Shown: piece by piece, positions 1 to 8,096 of the stretch
How the letters are laid out: each line of letters begins with the position of its first letter
How positions within the stretch are numbered: the first letter of the stretch is position 1
Source of the DNA: Williamsia sp. DF01-3
GTDB taxonomy: Bacteria; Actinomycetota; Actinomycetes; Mycobacteriales; Mycobacteriaceae
NCBI RefSeq assembly: GCF_023051145.1
Contig: NZ_JALKFS010000005.1
Coordinates: 1,178,001-1,242,000 of the forward strand
Length of the DNA: 64,000 nt
Reading direction: 5' to 3'
Notes under the pieces: model-generated
Database searches by the model: none
The model's input: only the letters and a program-made list of their open reading frames with translations
Told to the model about the DNA's origin: nothing
Made by a program: the position numbers and the translations under genes

Positions 1-146
1 GCCGCGAACCCCATGGCGGGGAACTGGTCGTCGTTGCACTTGGTCTCCTGCATGGCCAGCACATCGATGTCGGCCCGTTCGAGCCAATCGACGACCCGCT
101 CACTCCGGGCCCGGATGGAGTTGACGTTCCAGGTGGCGATACGCAT
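1..146 (-). CDS. xthA: Exodeoxyribonuclease III, N-terminal part (cut by window edge)
   Basis: The minus strand opens with MRIATWNVNSIRAR, followed by a segment containing LAMQETKCNDDQFP. This is the typical N-terminus of exonuclease III/AP endonuclease (EEP fold), with the metal-binding Glu in the QETK motif. Family members cut abasic sites and degrade 3' ends in base-excision repair. Only 48 codons are in the window; the rest lies to the left. The start is the ATG read from 146 leftwards. In M. tuberculosis xthA (Rv0427c) also neighbours the GNAT and def genes found further right here, which supports the call. Here ethanolamine genes sit between them. Confidence 0.9.
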   Translation of the reverse strand, partial: MRIATWNVNSIRARSERVVDWLERADIDVLAMQETKCNDDQFPAMGFA

Positions 147-379
147 GCCTCCGAGCTTTTCATACCGGAGGGGTAGGCCGGCGATACCAGGACCTATCAG
201 GTTCTCGGGTCAAGGGATCGCCACATGGCCAACAAATAGCCCCGTCAATGAATGTCAAAGAACTCCGTGCCACCCACCGGTCTGCCGAATTCCCGCATGG
301 GGTGGAAGGGGCCGAAAGACGAAACACGTACGAAAACTCACGCTAACGGTGCGGTTTCAGTCGCCGGATACCTTGCGGC
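147..379. promoter_or_regulatory. Divergent intergenic region between xthA and the ethanolamine permease
   Basis: No gene is seen in these 233 bases. The region must hold the promoters for leftward xthA and rightward eat-eutB-eutC. The stretch near 320-345 is A-rich (GAAACACGTACGAAAAC), which loosely resembles the AC-n6-GnAAC layout of actinobacterial GlnR boxes. I would not claim a site from this alone. No strong ribosome-binding site precedes the ATG at 380. Confidence 0.4.
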
Positions 380-1789
380 ATGACTGAAACCGTTGCACAG
401 TCGGAAAGCTCCGACTATCTCGAAAAGCGTCAACTACGCAAGGGCACGGCCGGCTGGGTGCTGCTGGCCGGGCTCGGCGTGAGTTATGTGATCTCCGGCG
501 ACTACGCCGGGTGGAATGCAGGGCTGCTCGAGGGTGGCTTCGGTGGTCTGCTCATCGCCTCGGTCATCATCGCGGCGATGTACCTGGCCATGGTTCTCGG
601 CATGGCCGAGATGTCCTCTGCGTTGCCCGCGGCCGGAGGTGGCTACACCTTCGCCCGTCGGGCGATGGGCCCGTGGGGTGGTTTCGCCACGGGCACGGCC
701 ATCCTCATCGAGTACGCCATCGCGCCTGCGGCGATCGCCACCTTCATCGGGGGTTATGTCGAATCGCTCGACCTGTTCGGCATCTCCGATGGCTGGTGGG
801 TCTACCTGGCCGTCTACGTGGTCTTCATCGGCATCCACCTGGTCGGGGCCGGCGAAGCACTCAAAGCGATGTTCGTGATCACCGCCGTCGCACTGGTCGG
901 CCTGGTGATCTTCGGGATCGCTGCGCTCGGCAAGTTCGACGCGGGTCTGCTCACCGACATCGCCCCGGACCCCGACGCCGCGGGATCGTCGGATTTCATG
1001 CCGTTCGGATACCTGGGCATCTGGTCTGCGCTTCCCTTCGCCATCTGGTTCTTCCTCGCGATCGAGGGTGTTCCGCTCGCCGCGGAGGAAGCCGAGAACC
1101 CGGAAAAGAACGTGCCGCGGGGCATCATCGCCGCAATGGGCGTGTTGCTCCTGACCTGCGCGCTGGTGTTGTTCCTCGCCACCGGGGCCCTCGGGGCCCA
1201 GGGTGTGGGGGAGTCCGCCAACCCGCTGGTCGACGCGCTCGACGGCACCACCGCGACCGTCGTCAACTACATCGGGCTGGCCGGCCTGGTCGCCAGCTTC
1301 TTCTCGATCATGTACGCATACTCGCGCCAACTCTTCGCGCTGTCGCGTGCGGGCTACCTGCCGACCGTGCTGTCGGTGACCAACAGCCGCAAGGCGCCCA
1401 CCTGGGCGCTGATCATCCCGGGTGTCATCGGGTTCGCCCTGACCTTCACCGGTGAGGGTGCGATCCTGCTCAACATGGCGGTCTTCGGGGCGGCGCTGAG
1501 CTACGTGTTGATGATGGTGAGCCACATCGTGCTACGCGTTCGCGAGCCCGAGATGGAACGGCCGTACAAGACGCCCGGAGGCATCGTCACGACCGGATTC
1601 GCGCTGGTCATCGCGGTGGCCTCGGTGATCGCCACCTTCCTGGTCGACACCACTGCGGCTTTATGGTGTCTGGCAGCGTTCGTCGCGTTCATGGCCTACT
1701 TTGGCCTGTACAGCCGCAAGCACCTGGTGGCGTCCTCGCCCGACGAGGAGTTCGCCCTGCTTGCCGAGGTCGACAAAGAAATGGAATGA
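380..1789 (+). CDS. eat: Ethanolamine permease (APC superfamily)
   Basis: This 469-residue polytopic membrane protein has about 12 hydrophobic segments. The first carries LGVSYVISGDYAGWNAGL, a hallmark of the ethanolamine permease (Eat) group of amino acid/polyamine/organocation transporters. It should import ethanolamine, driven by the cation gradient, for the ammonia-lyase encoded just downstream. Its stop lies 4 bases before the eutB start, so the two genes are almost certainly co-transcribed. The ATG at 380 gives the usual short charged N-terminus before the first membrane segment. No polyhedral-body (microcompartment) genes are nearby, as in other actinobacteria with the simple eat-eutBC arrangement. 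Confidence 0.92.
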   Translation: MTETVAQSESSDYLEKRQLRKGTAGWVLLAGLGVSYVISGDYAGWNAGLLEGGFGGLLIASVIIAAMYLAMVLGMAEMSSALPAAGGGYTFARRAMGPWGGFATGTAILIEYAIAPAAIATFIGGYVESLDLFGISDGWWVYLAVYVVFIGIHLVGAGEALKAMFVITAVALVGLVIFGIAALGKFDAGLLTDIAPDPDAAGSSDFMPFGYLGIWSALPFAIWFFLAIEGVPLAAEEAENPEKNVPRGIIAAMGVLLLTCALVLFLATGALGAQGVGESANPLVDALDGTTATVVNYIGLAGLVASFFSIMYAYSRQLFALSRAGYLPTVLSVTNSRKAPTWALIIPGVIGFALTFTGEGAILLNMAVFGAALSYVLMMVSHIVLRVREPEMERPYKTPGGIVTTGFALVIAVASVIATFLVDTTAALWCLAAFVAFMAYFGLYSRKHLVASSPDEEFALLAEVDKEME

Positions 1790-1793
1790 GGGT

Positions 1794-3215
1794 GTGACCG
1801 TCTATCGACACACGCTTACCGGCACCACCTACGCCTTCGACGGCTTGGTCGAGCTGCTGGCAAAGGCCACTCCACGCCGAAGCGGCGACGAGTTGGCCGG
1901 GTGTGCTGCCGAGTCGGACACCGAGCGGGCGGCAGCGCAGTGGGCACTGGCCGACGTCCCGCTGACCGTGTTCCTGTCCGAGGCGGTGGTGCCGTACGAA
2001 ACCGACGAGGTCACCCGACTGATCATGGATTCGCATGACAGCGAAGCCTTTTCGCCGGTCTCGTCGATGACCGTCGGTGGTCTTCGTGACTGGCTGCTCG
2101 AGGTCGCGGCCAGGCCCTCCGACGTCGCGGCGAGGACATTCCGGAACGTCGCGCCGGGTCTGACGCCGGAAATGGTTGCGGCGGTGAGCAAGTTGATGCG
2201 CAACCAGGACCTCATCGCGGTCGCCAAGGCGATTTCGGTGGTGACGGCGTTTCGTACCACCATCGGGCTTCCAGGCCGGCTGGCCACACGGTTGCAGCCC
2301 AATCATCCGACCGACGATCCAACCGGGATCGCCGCGGCCACCCTGGATGGTCTGCTGCTCGGATGCGGCGACGCGGTGATCGGGATCAATCCGGCCACCG
2401 ATTCACCACACGCCACATCTGAACTGCTGTTGTTGCTCGATGACATCCGTCAGCGGTTCGAGATCCCCGTGCAGTCGTGCGTGCTGTCGCATGTCACCAC
2501 CACCATCGGTTTGGTGGAAGCCGGTGCGCCGGTGGATCTGGTGTTCCAGTCGATCGCGGGAACCGAGGGGGCTAACAAGGGGTTCGGCGTGGATCTGGCG
2601 CTGTTGCGCGAGGGCAACGAAGCAGGCCGGTCGTTGTCACGCGGGACTGTCGGCGACAACGTGATGTACCTCGAAACCGGCCAGGGGTCGGCCCTCTCCG
2701 CAGGGGCACACCTCGGAACCGGTGGTAGGCCGGTGGATCAGCAGACTTTGGAGACGCGGGCGTACGCCGTTGCGCGAGAACTGGATCCGCTGTTGATCAA
2801 CACGGTCGTCGGCTTCATCGGCCCCGAGTACCTCTACGACGGCAAGCAGATCGTGCGGGCCGGACTCGAAGATCACTTCTGCGGGAAGTTGCTGGGGCTG
2901 CCGATGGGTGTGGACGTCTGCTACACCAACCACGCCGAGGCCGATCAGGACGACATGGACGATCTGCTCACCCTGCTCGGGGTTGCCGGCGTGCCGTTTG
3001 TCATCACCGTCCCCGGAGCCGACGACGTGATGCTCGGCTACCAGAGCCTGTCGTTCCACGACGCGCTGTACGCGCGGCGGACGCTCGGACTCAAGCCGGC
3101 TCCAGAGTTCGAGGCGTGGCTCGACAAGGTGGGAATGCTGGGAGCCGACGGCCGGGTGCTCGACCTGGCCCCCGAGTCGTCGCCGCTGCGCAGCCTGACG
3201 GGGCCGGTGGCCTGA
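1794..3215 (+). CDS. eutB: Ethanolamine ammonia-lyase large subunit
   Basis: This is the catalytic subunit of adenosylcobalamin-dependent ethanolamine ammonia-lyase, which converts ethanolamine to acetaldehyde and ammonia. The product is 473 residues, a normal family length. Recognisable segments are the N-terminal YRHTLTGTTYAFDGLVELL and the conserved CYTNHAEADQDDMDDLL near residue 380 in the TIM-barrel. The GTG at 1794 is chosen because homologues begin just before the TLTG segment; an in-frame reading open further left overlaps the permease and has no family similarity. The stop TGA (3213-3215) overlaps the eutC ATG, so the subunits are translationally coupled. Confidence 0.95.
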   Translation: MTVYRHTLTGTTYAFDGLVELLAKATPRRSGDELAGCAAESDTERAAAQWALADVPLTVFLSEAVVPYETDEVTRLIMDSHDSEAFSPVSSMTVGGLRDWLLEVAARPSDVAARTFRNVAPGLTPEMVAAVSKLMRNQDLIAVAKAISVVTAFRTTIGLPGRLATRLQPNHPTDDPTGIAAATLDGLLLGCGDAVIGINPATDSPHATSELLLLLDDIRQRFEIPVQSCVLSHVTTTIGLVEAGAPVDLVFQSIAGTEGANKGFGVDLALLREGNEAGRSLSRGTVGDNVMYLETGQGSALSAGAHLGTGGRPVDQQTLETRAYAVARELDPLLINTVVGFIGPEYLYDGKQIVRAGLEDHFCGKLLGLPMGVDVCYTNHAEADQDDMDDLLTLLGVAGVPFVITVPGADDVMLGYQSLSFHDALYARRTLGLKPAPEFEAWLDKVGMLGADGRVLDLAPESSPLRSLTGPVA

Positions 3216-3937
3216 TGAGCGACTTGTGGGACGGTCTGCGTTTACGGACCGCTGCTCGAATAGGGCTGGGGCGCACCGGCGATTCGCTGCCCACCAGCAG
3301 AGTGCTGGAGTTCGCCGCCGCCCATGCCGCCGCTCGCGACGCGGTGCATCAGCCACTGGATGTCGGGGGCCTCGCGGCCGCAGTGGCCGAGGTGGGTCTC
3401 GGCGAGCCCATCGTGGTCACCAGCAAGGCATCCGACCGCAGCGAATACCTGAGGCGTCCGGATCTGGGCCGCACACCTGACGACCTGACGTCAGTCTCGG
3501 ACGTCGGCGCGGACATCGGCTTCGTCCTGGCGGACGGGCTGTCGCCGATTGCCCTGTCCGAACACGGAGTCGGATTGCTCTCGGCACTCAAAGACGTTCT
3601 CGCACCGCGTTACTCGCTCGCCCCGCCGGTCATCGCAACCCAGGCGCGGGTGGCCCTCGGCGACCACATCGGTGCGGCTCAAAGGGTCGGGACACTGATC
3701 GTCATCATCGGCGAGCGGCCGGGGCTGTCGGTGGCCGACAGTGTGGGCATCTACCTCACCCACCTCCCGAAGCCCGGTCGGGCGGATTCGATGCGCAATT
3801 GCATTTCGAACATCCATCCGCCCGGGGGCCTGGGGTACACCGACGCCGCACGCGTCTGCGCGGCGCTGGTCGACGGTGCCCGCAAGCTGGGGCGCAGCGG
3901 TGTGGACCTCAAGGACAACAGCCGGGCCCTCACCTGA
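3215..3937 (+). CDS. eutC: Ethanolamine ammonia-lyase small subunit
   Basis: This is the 240-residue partner of EutB that helps bind adenosylcobalamin. Diagnostic stretches are RTAARIGLGRTGDSLPT near the N-terminus, ALSEHGVGLLSALKD in the middle, and a C-terminal segment with SMRNCISNIHPPGGLGY. The ATG at 3215 shares its first base with the eutB stop. It ends the three-gene ethanolamine operon; a long hairpin lies 39 bases downstream. An aldehyde dehydrogenase to dispose of the acetaldehyde is not encoded in the window, so it must come from elsewhere in the genome. Confidence 0.95.
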   Translation: MSDLWDGLRLRTAARIGLGRTGDSLPTSRVLEFAAAHAAARDAVHQPLDVGGLAAAVAEVGLGEPIVVTSKASDRSEYLRRPDLGRTPDDLTSVSDVGADIGFVLADGLSPIALSEHGVGLLSALKDVLAPRYSLAPPVIATQARVALGDHIGAAQRVGTLIVIIGERPGLSVADSVGIYLTHLPKPGRADSMRNCISNIHPPGGLGYTDAARVCAALVDGARKLGRSGVDLKDNSRALT

Positions 3938-3975
3938 CCTGCCCCTCGCCCTCACCCCTCACCCCTCACCTAAAA

Positions 3976-4037
3976 TCGCTCCACTTGCCTGCGTTCGATC
4001 CGGTTGCACCGGGCTCGAACGCAAGCAGGTGGAGCGA
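3976..4037. terminator. Large hairpin between convergent genes, probable bidirectional terminator
   Basis: A 23-base left arm (3976-3998, starting TCGCTCCACTTGC) pairs with a right arm (4015-4037, ending GCAGGTGGAGCGA) with only two non-complementary positions. An inner CCGG...CCGG stem (4000-4012) closes the loop. It lies between eutC (+) and the convergent gene at 4052-4624 (-). There is no run of T on either side, so termination would rest on the stem. It could also be one copy of a dispersed palindrome. Confidence 0.6.
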
Positions 4038-4051
4038 ATTCGGCGGGTGGG

Positions 4052-4624
4052 TCAGAGCCCGGGGCCCTCGGCGCGCAGGTTGTCGACCTCGTCCATCGCC
4101 GTTCGGAGTTTGCCCAACCACTCGTCGGTATGCGCGCCGACCAGTTTGACCGACCACGCCAGCGCGTCGGCGCGGGAGCGGGCTACTCCGGCATCAACGA
4201 GAGTGTCGAGCACCTGACGTTCGGGCTGGCGGAGCCGGGTCATCACCGGAACGGCGATGTGGGTGAAGAGGATTCGCTGGTCACCGACCTTGACGCCCCA
4301 AGACACCTTGCGCGCATAACGGGCCTGTGCCTCGTCTGCGATGGCCATCCGTTCACCGCGGGTGTCCTCTCGGAAACGCGACGCCCGACCCTCTGCTGCT
4401 GCAGCCGCGTTGCCCTCCTCGCCGGTGTCCGGCGGTGTGAGTGTGCCGATCACGGTGATCTCGTCTCGGTCGACGGTGACCTCGACAGGCCCTGAGAACC
4501 AGCTGTCGGGAAGTCGTCCGGCGAACCAGGCGGCAGCGTCGCCGGCGTCGGGTAGTTCGGCCTGTTGCCAGCCGCCGCGGCGTCCGGCTCCCGGTCCGCG
4601 CGAGCCTCGGTGTTCGTTTTTCAT
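4052..4624 (-). CDS. Conserved hypothetical protein, 190 aa
   Basis: I do not recognise a named family. The N-terminal 30 residues are Gly/Arg-rich and probably disordered. The middle has a short beta-rich segment (VEVTVDRDEITVIGTL), then a charged region, and the C-terminal half is helical with RQVLDTLVDAGVARSRADALAWSVKLV. The last segment looks like a short DNA- or protein-binding helical bundle, where 'SRADALAW' resembles ribbon-helix-helix-like proteins. The ATG has a good Shine-Dalgarno (GAGGAGAC) a few bases upstream. It is transcribed away from the phosphatase-like gene at 4714. Confidence 0.6.
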   Translation of the reverse strand: MKNEHRGSRGPGAGRRGGWQQAELPDAGDAAAWFAGRLPDSWFSGPVEVTVDRDEITVIGTLTPPDTGEEGNAAAAAEGRASRFREDTRGERMAIADEAQARYARKVSWGVKVGDQRILFTHIAVPVMTRLRQPERQVLDTLVDAGVARSRADALAWSVKLVGAHTDEWLGKLRTAMDEVDNLRAEGPGL

Positions 4625-4640
4625 GATGTCTCCTCGGTAG

Positions 4641-4665
4641 GTGATTACATGATTACATCGTTACA
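4641..4665. promoter_or_regulatory. Repeated GATTACAT motif in the divergent promoter region
   Basis: Between the divergent genes at 4624 (-) and 4714 (+) lie TGATTACA, TGATTACA and a related TTACA in close succession (about 8-11 base spacing). The block is AT-rich against the local GC background. It sits 17 bases before the minus-strand start, so it could be an operator for an autoregulated gene. This is inferred from position and repetition only. Confidence 0.4.
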
Positions 4666-4713
4666 GACCGCCGTCGAGGTCGTTCGCTGTCGGCAGAGCG
4701 CTAGGCTCGCGGT

Positions 4714-5145
4714 ATGCCCCTCACCTGGGAGAACTCTGAGTCAGGCCTCATGCGCCTGCCGTCGGGCCGAGTGATTCGCGGTCGCGGTCTGCGACACAAC
4801 ACGACCTCTGAATCAGTCCCTGACTTCGGGCTGTACCTGCTGGGGGCCAGGCCTCCCGCAATGACCTGGGAGAGTCGATGGGTGCGGTGGCGTGACTTCT
4901 GGCTGCCGGCTGACCCGGTGGACTTCCGGTCGGCGTTGCACGAGCTGTTGGATCGCGCCATGTCGGAGCGGGTCGAGATCGCCTGCGGCGGCGGATACGG
5001 ACGCACCGGTACTGCGATGGCGTGCCTGGCGATCATCGACGGGGTGCCCGCAGCCGACGCAGTGGCGTACGTGCGGGCCACATACTCGCCGCGAGCGGTC
5101 GAGGTCCCGTGGCAGCGCCGGTTTGTGACGCGCTTCAAGTCCTGA
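4714..5145 (+). CDS. Protein tyrosine / dual-specificity phosphatase-like protein
   Basis: The 143-residue product carries the cysteine phosphatase signature C-x5-R as ACGGGYGRTGTA (Cys near residue 92), preceded by a hydrophobic strand and followed by a helix, as in PTP and dual-specificity folds. The general-acid Asp is probably in the WLPADPVDF loop. It is shorter than classical PTPs, consistent with the compact phosphatases common in actinobacteria. It is likely cytoplasmic because no signal is seen. The substrate cannot be told from sequence. Confidence 0.75.
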   Translation: MPLTWENSESGLMRLPSGRVIRGRGLRHNTTSESVPDFGLYLLGARPPAMTWESRWVRWRDFWLPADPVDFRSALHELLDRAMSERVEIACGGGYGRTGTAMACLAIIDGVPAADAVAYVRATYSPRAVEVPWQRRFVTRFKS

Positions 5146-5185
5146 TCTCACGGTCGGCGGGGAAAGGACCCGCTCGGCGGGGGCG

Positions 5186-6148
5186 TCAGTAGTCGATGTA
5201 CCCGTAACTGTGGTGCAGGCCAAAACCCAAGCGGCGGTACCACTCCCGTGCAGTGTTGTTTCCGGTCTCGACCTGCAGATAGATCGACGTGGCGCCCTGC
5301 GACTCACCCCACTGCTCCAGTGCGGTGAGGATCGACCGCCCGAGCCCGCGGCCCCGACTCTCGGGCGCGGTCCACAGTGCCGAGAGGCCCAGCCACCGAT
5401 CGTCGCGGAGTCCGTCGGTCACCGCCCCTCGGCCGATCGCCACGAGTGCGCCGTCGGAGTCGTGAATGCCCGCGAACGCGAGGGTGCCGCCGTCGACCGC
5501 GGACACCACGGCAGCGGCCAGTGGGGCGTCCGAGTCACGATGCGCGGCGCAGTATTTCGCAGCCCATCGTTCGGTGGGGCTGTCAGTGATGTCGACCGGA
5601 TGATCGGGGGACGATGCCAATACGCCGATCGGAGCGGTGAGTGCTTCGACCGTGATGACGTAGTCGTCAACCGGTACATGTGAACCCGGGATCAGCCGGG
5701 TCACCACAGCCAGCTTCAGTGGCAGATCGCGCTCGGCGTACCACTGCCGTAGAAGCTCGACCGTTTCGCCATCGACCTTCGCGCCCATCTCCAGCGGCAC
5801 CGCCGAATTGGCACGGCGGCTGAACCCGCCGCCCGCCCGCGCGCGCCAGCCGCTGATCATCTCCCACTCGAGGCCGGGCCAGCCTCGGGCCGCGGCCACC
5901 TCGAGCGACCGGATCTCGGAGTTCCGGACCGGTTTGATCGACAGGACCTTGATGGCCTGCACCAACGAGGTGGGCACCCGGACCGACTCGTCACCGCGCC
6001 GGACCACCAGCACGGACGAATCGCTCGACTCCAGCACCCCGGTGACATCGCTCAACATGGCCGACTCGTCGGAGCGCCAGTCGGCCGGGGCGCCGGGACC
6101 CTTGTGGAAGCGGACCACCACCCGGTCCCCGGGTGACGGGGTGCTCAC
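5186..6148 (-). CDS. GNAT-family N-acetyltransferase with N-terminal extra domain (Rv0428c-like)
   Basis: The 320-residue product has two parts. Residues 1-75 form a small beta-rich domain (DRVVVRFHKGP, SVLVVRRGDESVRVP) resembling an SH3-like barrel. The C-terminal half is a GNAT fold with the acetyl-CoA loop ESRGRGLGRSIL followed by the EWYRRLGFG segment near the end. It is co-oriented with def, 38 bases downstream of the def stop, the same arrangement as Rv0428c/Rv0429c in M. tuberculosis. The substrate is unknown; the conserved pairing with deformylase suggests, but does not show, a role in protein N-terminal processing. Confidence 0.85.
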   Translation of the reverse strand: MSTPSPGDRVVVRFHKGPGAPADWRSDESAMLSDVTGVLESSDSSVLVVRRGDESVRVPTSLVQAIKVLSIKPVRNSEIRSLEVAAARGWPGLEWEMISGWRARAGGGFSRRANSAVPLEMGAKVDGETVELLRQWYAERDLPLKLAVVTRLIPGSHVPVDDYVITVEALTAPIGVLASSPDHPVDITDSPTERWAAKYCAAHRDSDAPLAAAVVSAVDGGTLAFAGIHDSDGALVAIGRGAVTDGLRDDRWLGLSALWTAPESRGRGLGRSILTALEQWGESQGATSIYLQVETGNNTAREWYRRLGFGLHHSYGYIDY

Positions 6149-6186
6149 GCGCGGCGGCCGGTCACACGCCGACCCGGCCGATGCGG

Positions 6187-6795
6187 TCAGTCCTCGTCAT
6201 CGTGTCCGAAGGGATCGGCGTCTTCGCCGGGTAGCCAGGAGAGCCCTGGCACCCCCCAGCCGTTGCGCTTGATCGTTTTCTTGGCCGCGCGTGCGTTGCG
6301 CCCCATCAGCACGTCGACGTACAGGAAGCCGTCGAGGTGGCCGGTCTCGTGCTGCAGCATCCGGGCGAAGAATCCTTTGCCCTCGATCTCCACCGGGTCG
6401 CCGTTGCGGTCCACCCCGGTGACCTTGGCCCAGTCGGCCCGGCCGGTCGGGAACTGTTCGCCTGGTACCGACAGGCACCCCTCGTCGTTGTCGTCGGGGT
6501 CGGGCATCGTCTCGGGAATCTCCGACGTCTCGAGGACGGGGTTGATCACCTCGCCGCGACGACGAGGACCCGTGCGGCCGTCGCCCTCGGGGCAGTCGTA
6601 CACGAACATGCGCTTGGCGACACCGACCTGATTGGCCGCGAGTCCGACACCGTTGGCGGCATCCATCGTCTCGTACATGTCGTCGAGCAGCGCGGCCACG
6701 TCGGCGGGGGCCTTGCCCTCGGCGTCCAATGCGACGATTTCAGTCGGGTTGTGCAGCACCGGATCACCGACGATGCAGATGGGAAGAATTGCCAT
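6187..6795 (-). CDS. def: Peptide deformylase
   Basis: It removes the formyl group from the initiator methionine of nascent proteins. All three family motifs are present: [10 protein letters not shown], then [13 protein letters not shown] carrying the metal-ligand Cys, and [10 protein letters not shown] carrying the HExxH metal site. The product is 202 residues, with an acidic C-terminal tail as in mycobacterial deformylases. The start is placed at the ATG at 6795 because homologues begin with M-A-x-x-P-I; a GTG seven codons upstream is also open. Neither start has a strong Shine-Dalgarno, so a leaderless transcript is possible. Confidence 0.95.
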   Translation of the reverse strand: MAILPICIVGDPVLHNPTEIVALDAEGKAPADVAALLDDMYETMDAANGVGLAANQVGVAKRMFVYDCPEGDGRTGPRRRGEVINPVLETSEIPETMPDPDDNDEGCLSVPGEQFPTGRADWAKVTGVDRNGDPVEIEGKGFFARMLQHETGHLDGFLYVDVLMGRNARAAKKTIKRNGWGVPGLSWLPGEDADPFGHDDED

Positions 6796-6948
6796 GGGGG
6801 TCAGATTACTCGGCACGCCATCGCGCGAATTCCTTTGGCGGCGTGGTTAGATGTACTGCGAACCACACTGTTGTAATTCACACCGTTGATAGCGACGAAC
6901 TCCGGTGTGGCGACGGGGTGGAGCAGGACCGATTCTCAAGGGAGCGAG

Positions 6949-7296
6949 ATGGACGGCGCAACCGCGCGAGACCAGCAATCCGGGCAGGCGGACAACTCAC
7001 ACCAAGGCCACGCAGAGCTCGGTCCGGGCGAGGTCGGGGCCGACGGATTGACTCGGCGTGAGCATGACATCTTGGCCTTCGAACGGCAGTGGTGGAAGTA
7101 CGCCGGTGCCAAGGAAGAGGCCATCAAAGAACTATTCGGTCTGTCTGCGACCCGTTATTACCAGGTGCTCAATGCCCTGGTGGACCGGCCGGAGGCGCTG
7201 GCCGCAGATCCGATGCTCGTGAAGCGACTCCGTCGTCTGCGTGCGAGCCGGCAGAAGGCCCGGGCGGCTCGCCGGCTCGGGTTCGACGTCACCTGA
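6949..7296 (+). CDS. DUF3263 family protein (Rv0430-like)
   Basis: This 115-residue soluble protein has a disordered N-terminus followed by the DUF3263 core (LTRREHDILAFERQWW, then LFGLSATRYYQVLN and a basic RRLRASRQKARAARR tail). The core looks like a small helix-turn-helix. The start at 6949 is preceded by AAGGGAG at optimal distance; an upstream in-frame ATG at 6886 lacks such a site. It is divergent from def and is followed by the LytR_C protein, the order seen in mycobacteria. A DNA-binding or regulatory role is plausible but unproven. Confidence 0.85.
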   Translation: MDGATARDQQSGQADNSHQGHAELGPGEVGADGLTRREHDILAFERQWWKYAGAKEEAIKELFGLSATRYYQVLNALVDRPEALAADPMLVKRLRRLRASRQKARAARRLGFDVT

Positions 7297-7335
7297 TGGG
7301 TGTGCCGACCCGCCGCGCGGGGTCGGGCCGCAAAT

Positions 7336-7367
7336 TTTCGTAAGGTTGGCAAGTTTCGTAAGGTTGG
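7336..7367 (+). repeat. Tandem 14-bp repeat containing the ribosome-binding site of the LytR_C gene
   Basis: TTTCGTAAGGTTGG occurs twice with an 18-base period (7336-7349 and 7354-7367), directly upstream of the ATG at 7372. The second copy contains the likely Shine-Dalgarno (AAGG). The repeat could be an operator half-site pair or a local duplication of the translation start region. Confidence 0.6.
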
Positions 7368-7371
7368 TCCA

Positions 7372-7992
7372 ATGACCACGTCCGACCGTCCAGACCAGCC
7401 CGGGGATGACCCGAGCGGGACCGGCACGAACAGTCCGGACTCGGGCACATCGGGCTCGCGTCGAGCGCGGCCCCCAGCGCCGGCCCGCTCCGAGGCGGCC
7501 CACCTGCCGTTACGTGCCGGAGCGATGCTGTTGCTGGCGATCGCAGTGGTGTTCATCGGACTCGGATGGCACTCGGCAGCCACCGGTGACTCCGATCCCG
7601 AGGCGGGCCTCGAGGCAGCTCAGAGCCGCCAGCCCACATCGTCGTCACCGGCGACCACCACTTCAAGCGGCGCCGAGACGTCTGCGAGCAGCAGCACATC
7701 GACGTCGGTGGACCCCGACCGGCCGCGCGTGTGCATCTTCAACGCAGGCACCGTCGGCGGGCTCGGGCAGACGTATCGCAAGCTCGTCGACGATGCGGGC
7801 TGGACCACGGCGACGCCGTCCAATCTTCAGTCGGCCAGCATCACCGAGAACACCATCTTCTACACCGCGACGCAGCAGGAGTACGCCGATCAGCTGGCCG
7901 AAGAACTCGGCGGCGACATCTCGGTGGATCCCCGTCCGGCCGCCTTCAGTCAATGTCAGGGTGGCCTCGTCCTGATCGTCGTGACGCGTTAG
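7372..7992 (+). CDS. LytR_C-domain membrane protein (VirR/Rv0431-like)
   Basis: This 206-residue protein has a Pro/Ser/Thr-rich cytoplasmic N-terminus, one membrane span around residues 46-66 (AGAMLLLAIAVVFIGLGW), a Ser/Thr-rich linker, and a C-terminal LytR_C domain starting at VCIFNAGTVGGLGQTY. The domain should face the cell wall. The M. tuberculosis homologue in this position (VirR) affects vesicle release and envelope integrity, so an envelope role is likely here. The ATG is chosen because it follows the AAGG of the tandem repeat and precedes the conserved charged N-terminus. It precedes sodC. Confidence 0.8.
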   Translation: MTTSDRPDQPGDDPSGTGTNSPDSGTSGSRRARPPAPARSEAAHLPLRAGAMLLLAIAVVFIGLGWHSAATGDSDPEAGLEAAQSRQPTSSSPATTTSSGAETSASSSTSTSVDPDRPRVCIFNAGTVGGLGQTYRKLVDDAGWTTATPSNLQSASITENTIFYTATQQEYADQLAEELGGDISVDPRPAAFSQCQGGLVLIVVTR

Positions 7993-8096
7993 CCACTCAA
8001 CCGGCGGCGAACCGTGTGCGGGGAACCGATATGATTTCGCTGACTACTACCAACGGTAGAACTGCACTCGACCGCCAACTGCAAGGGAGCTCAACC

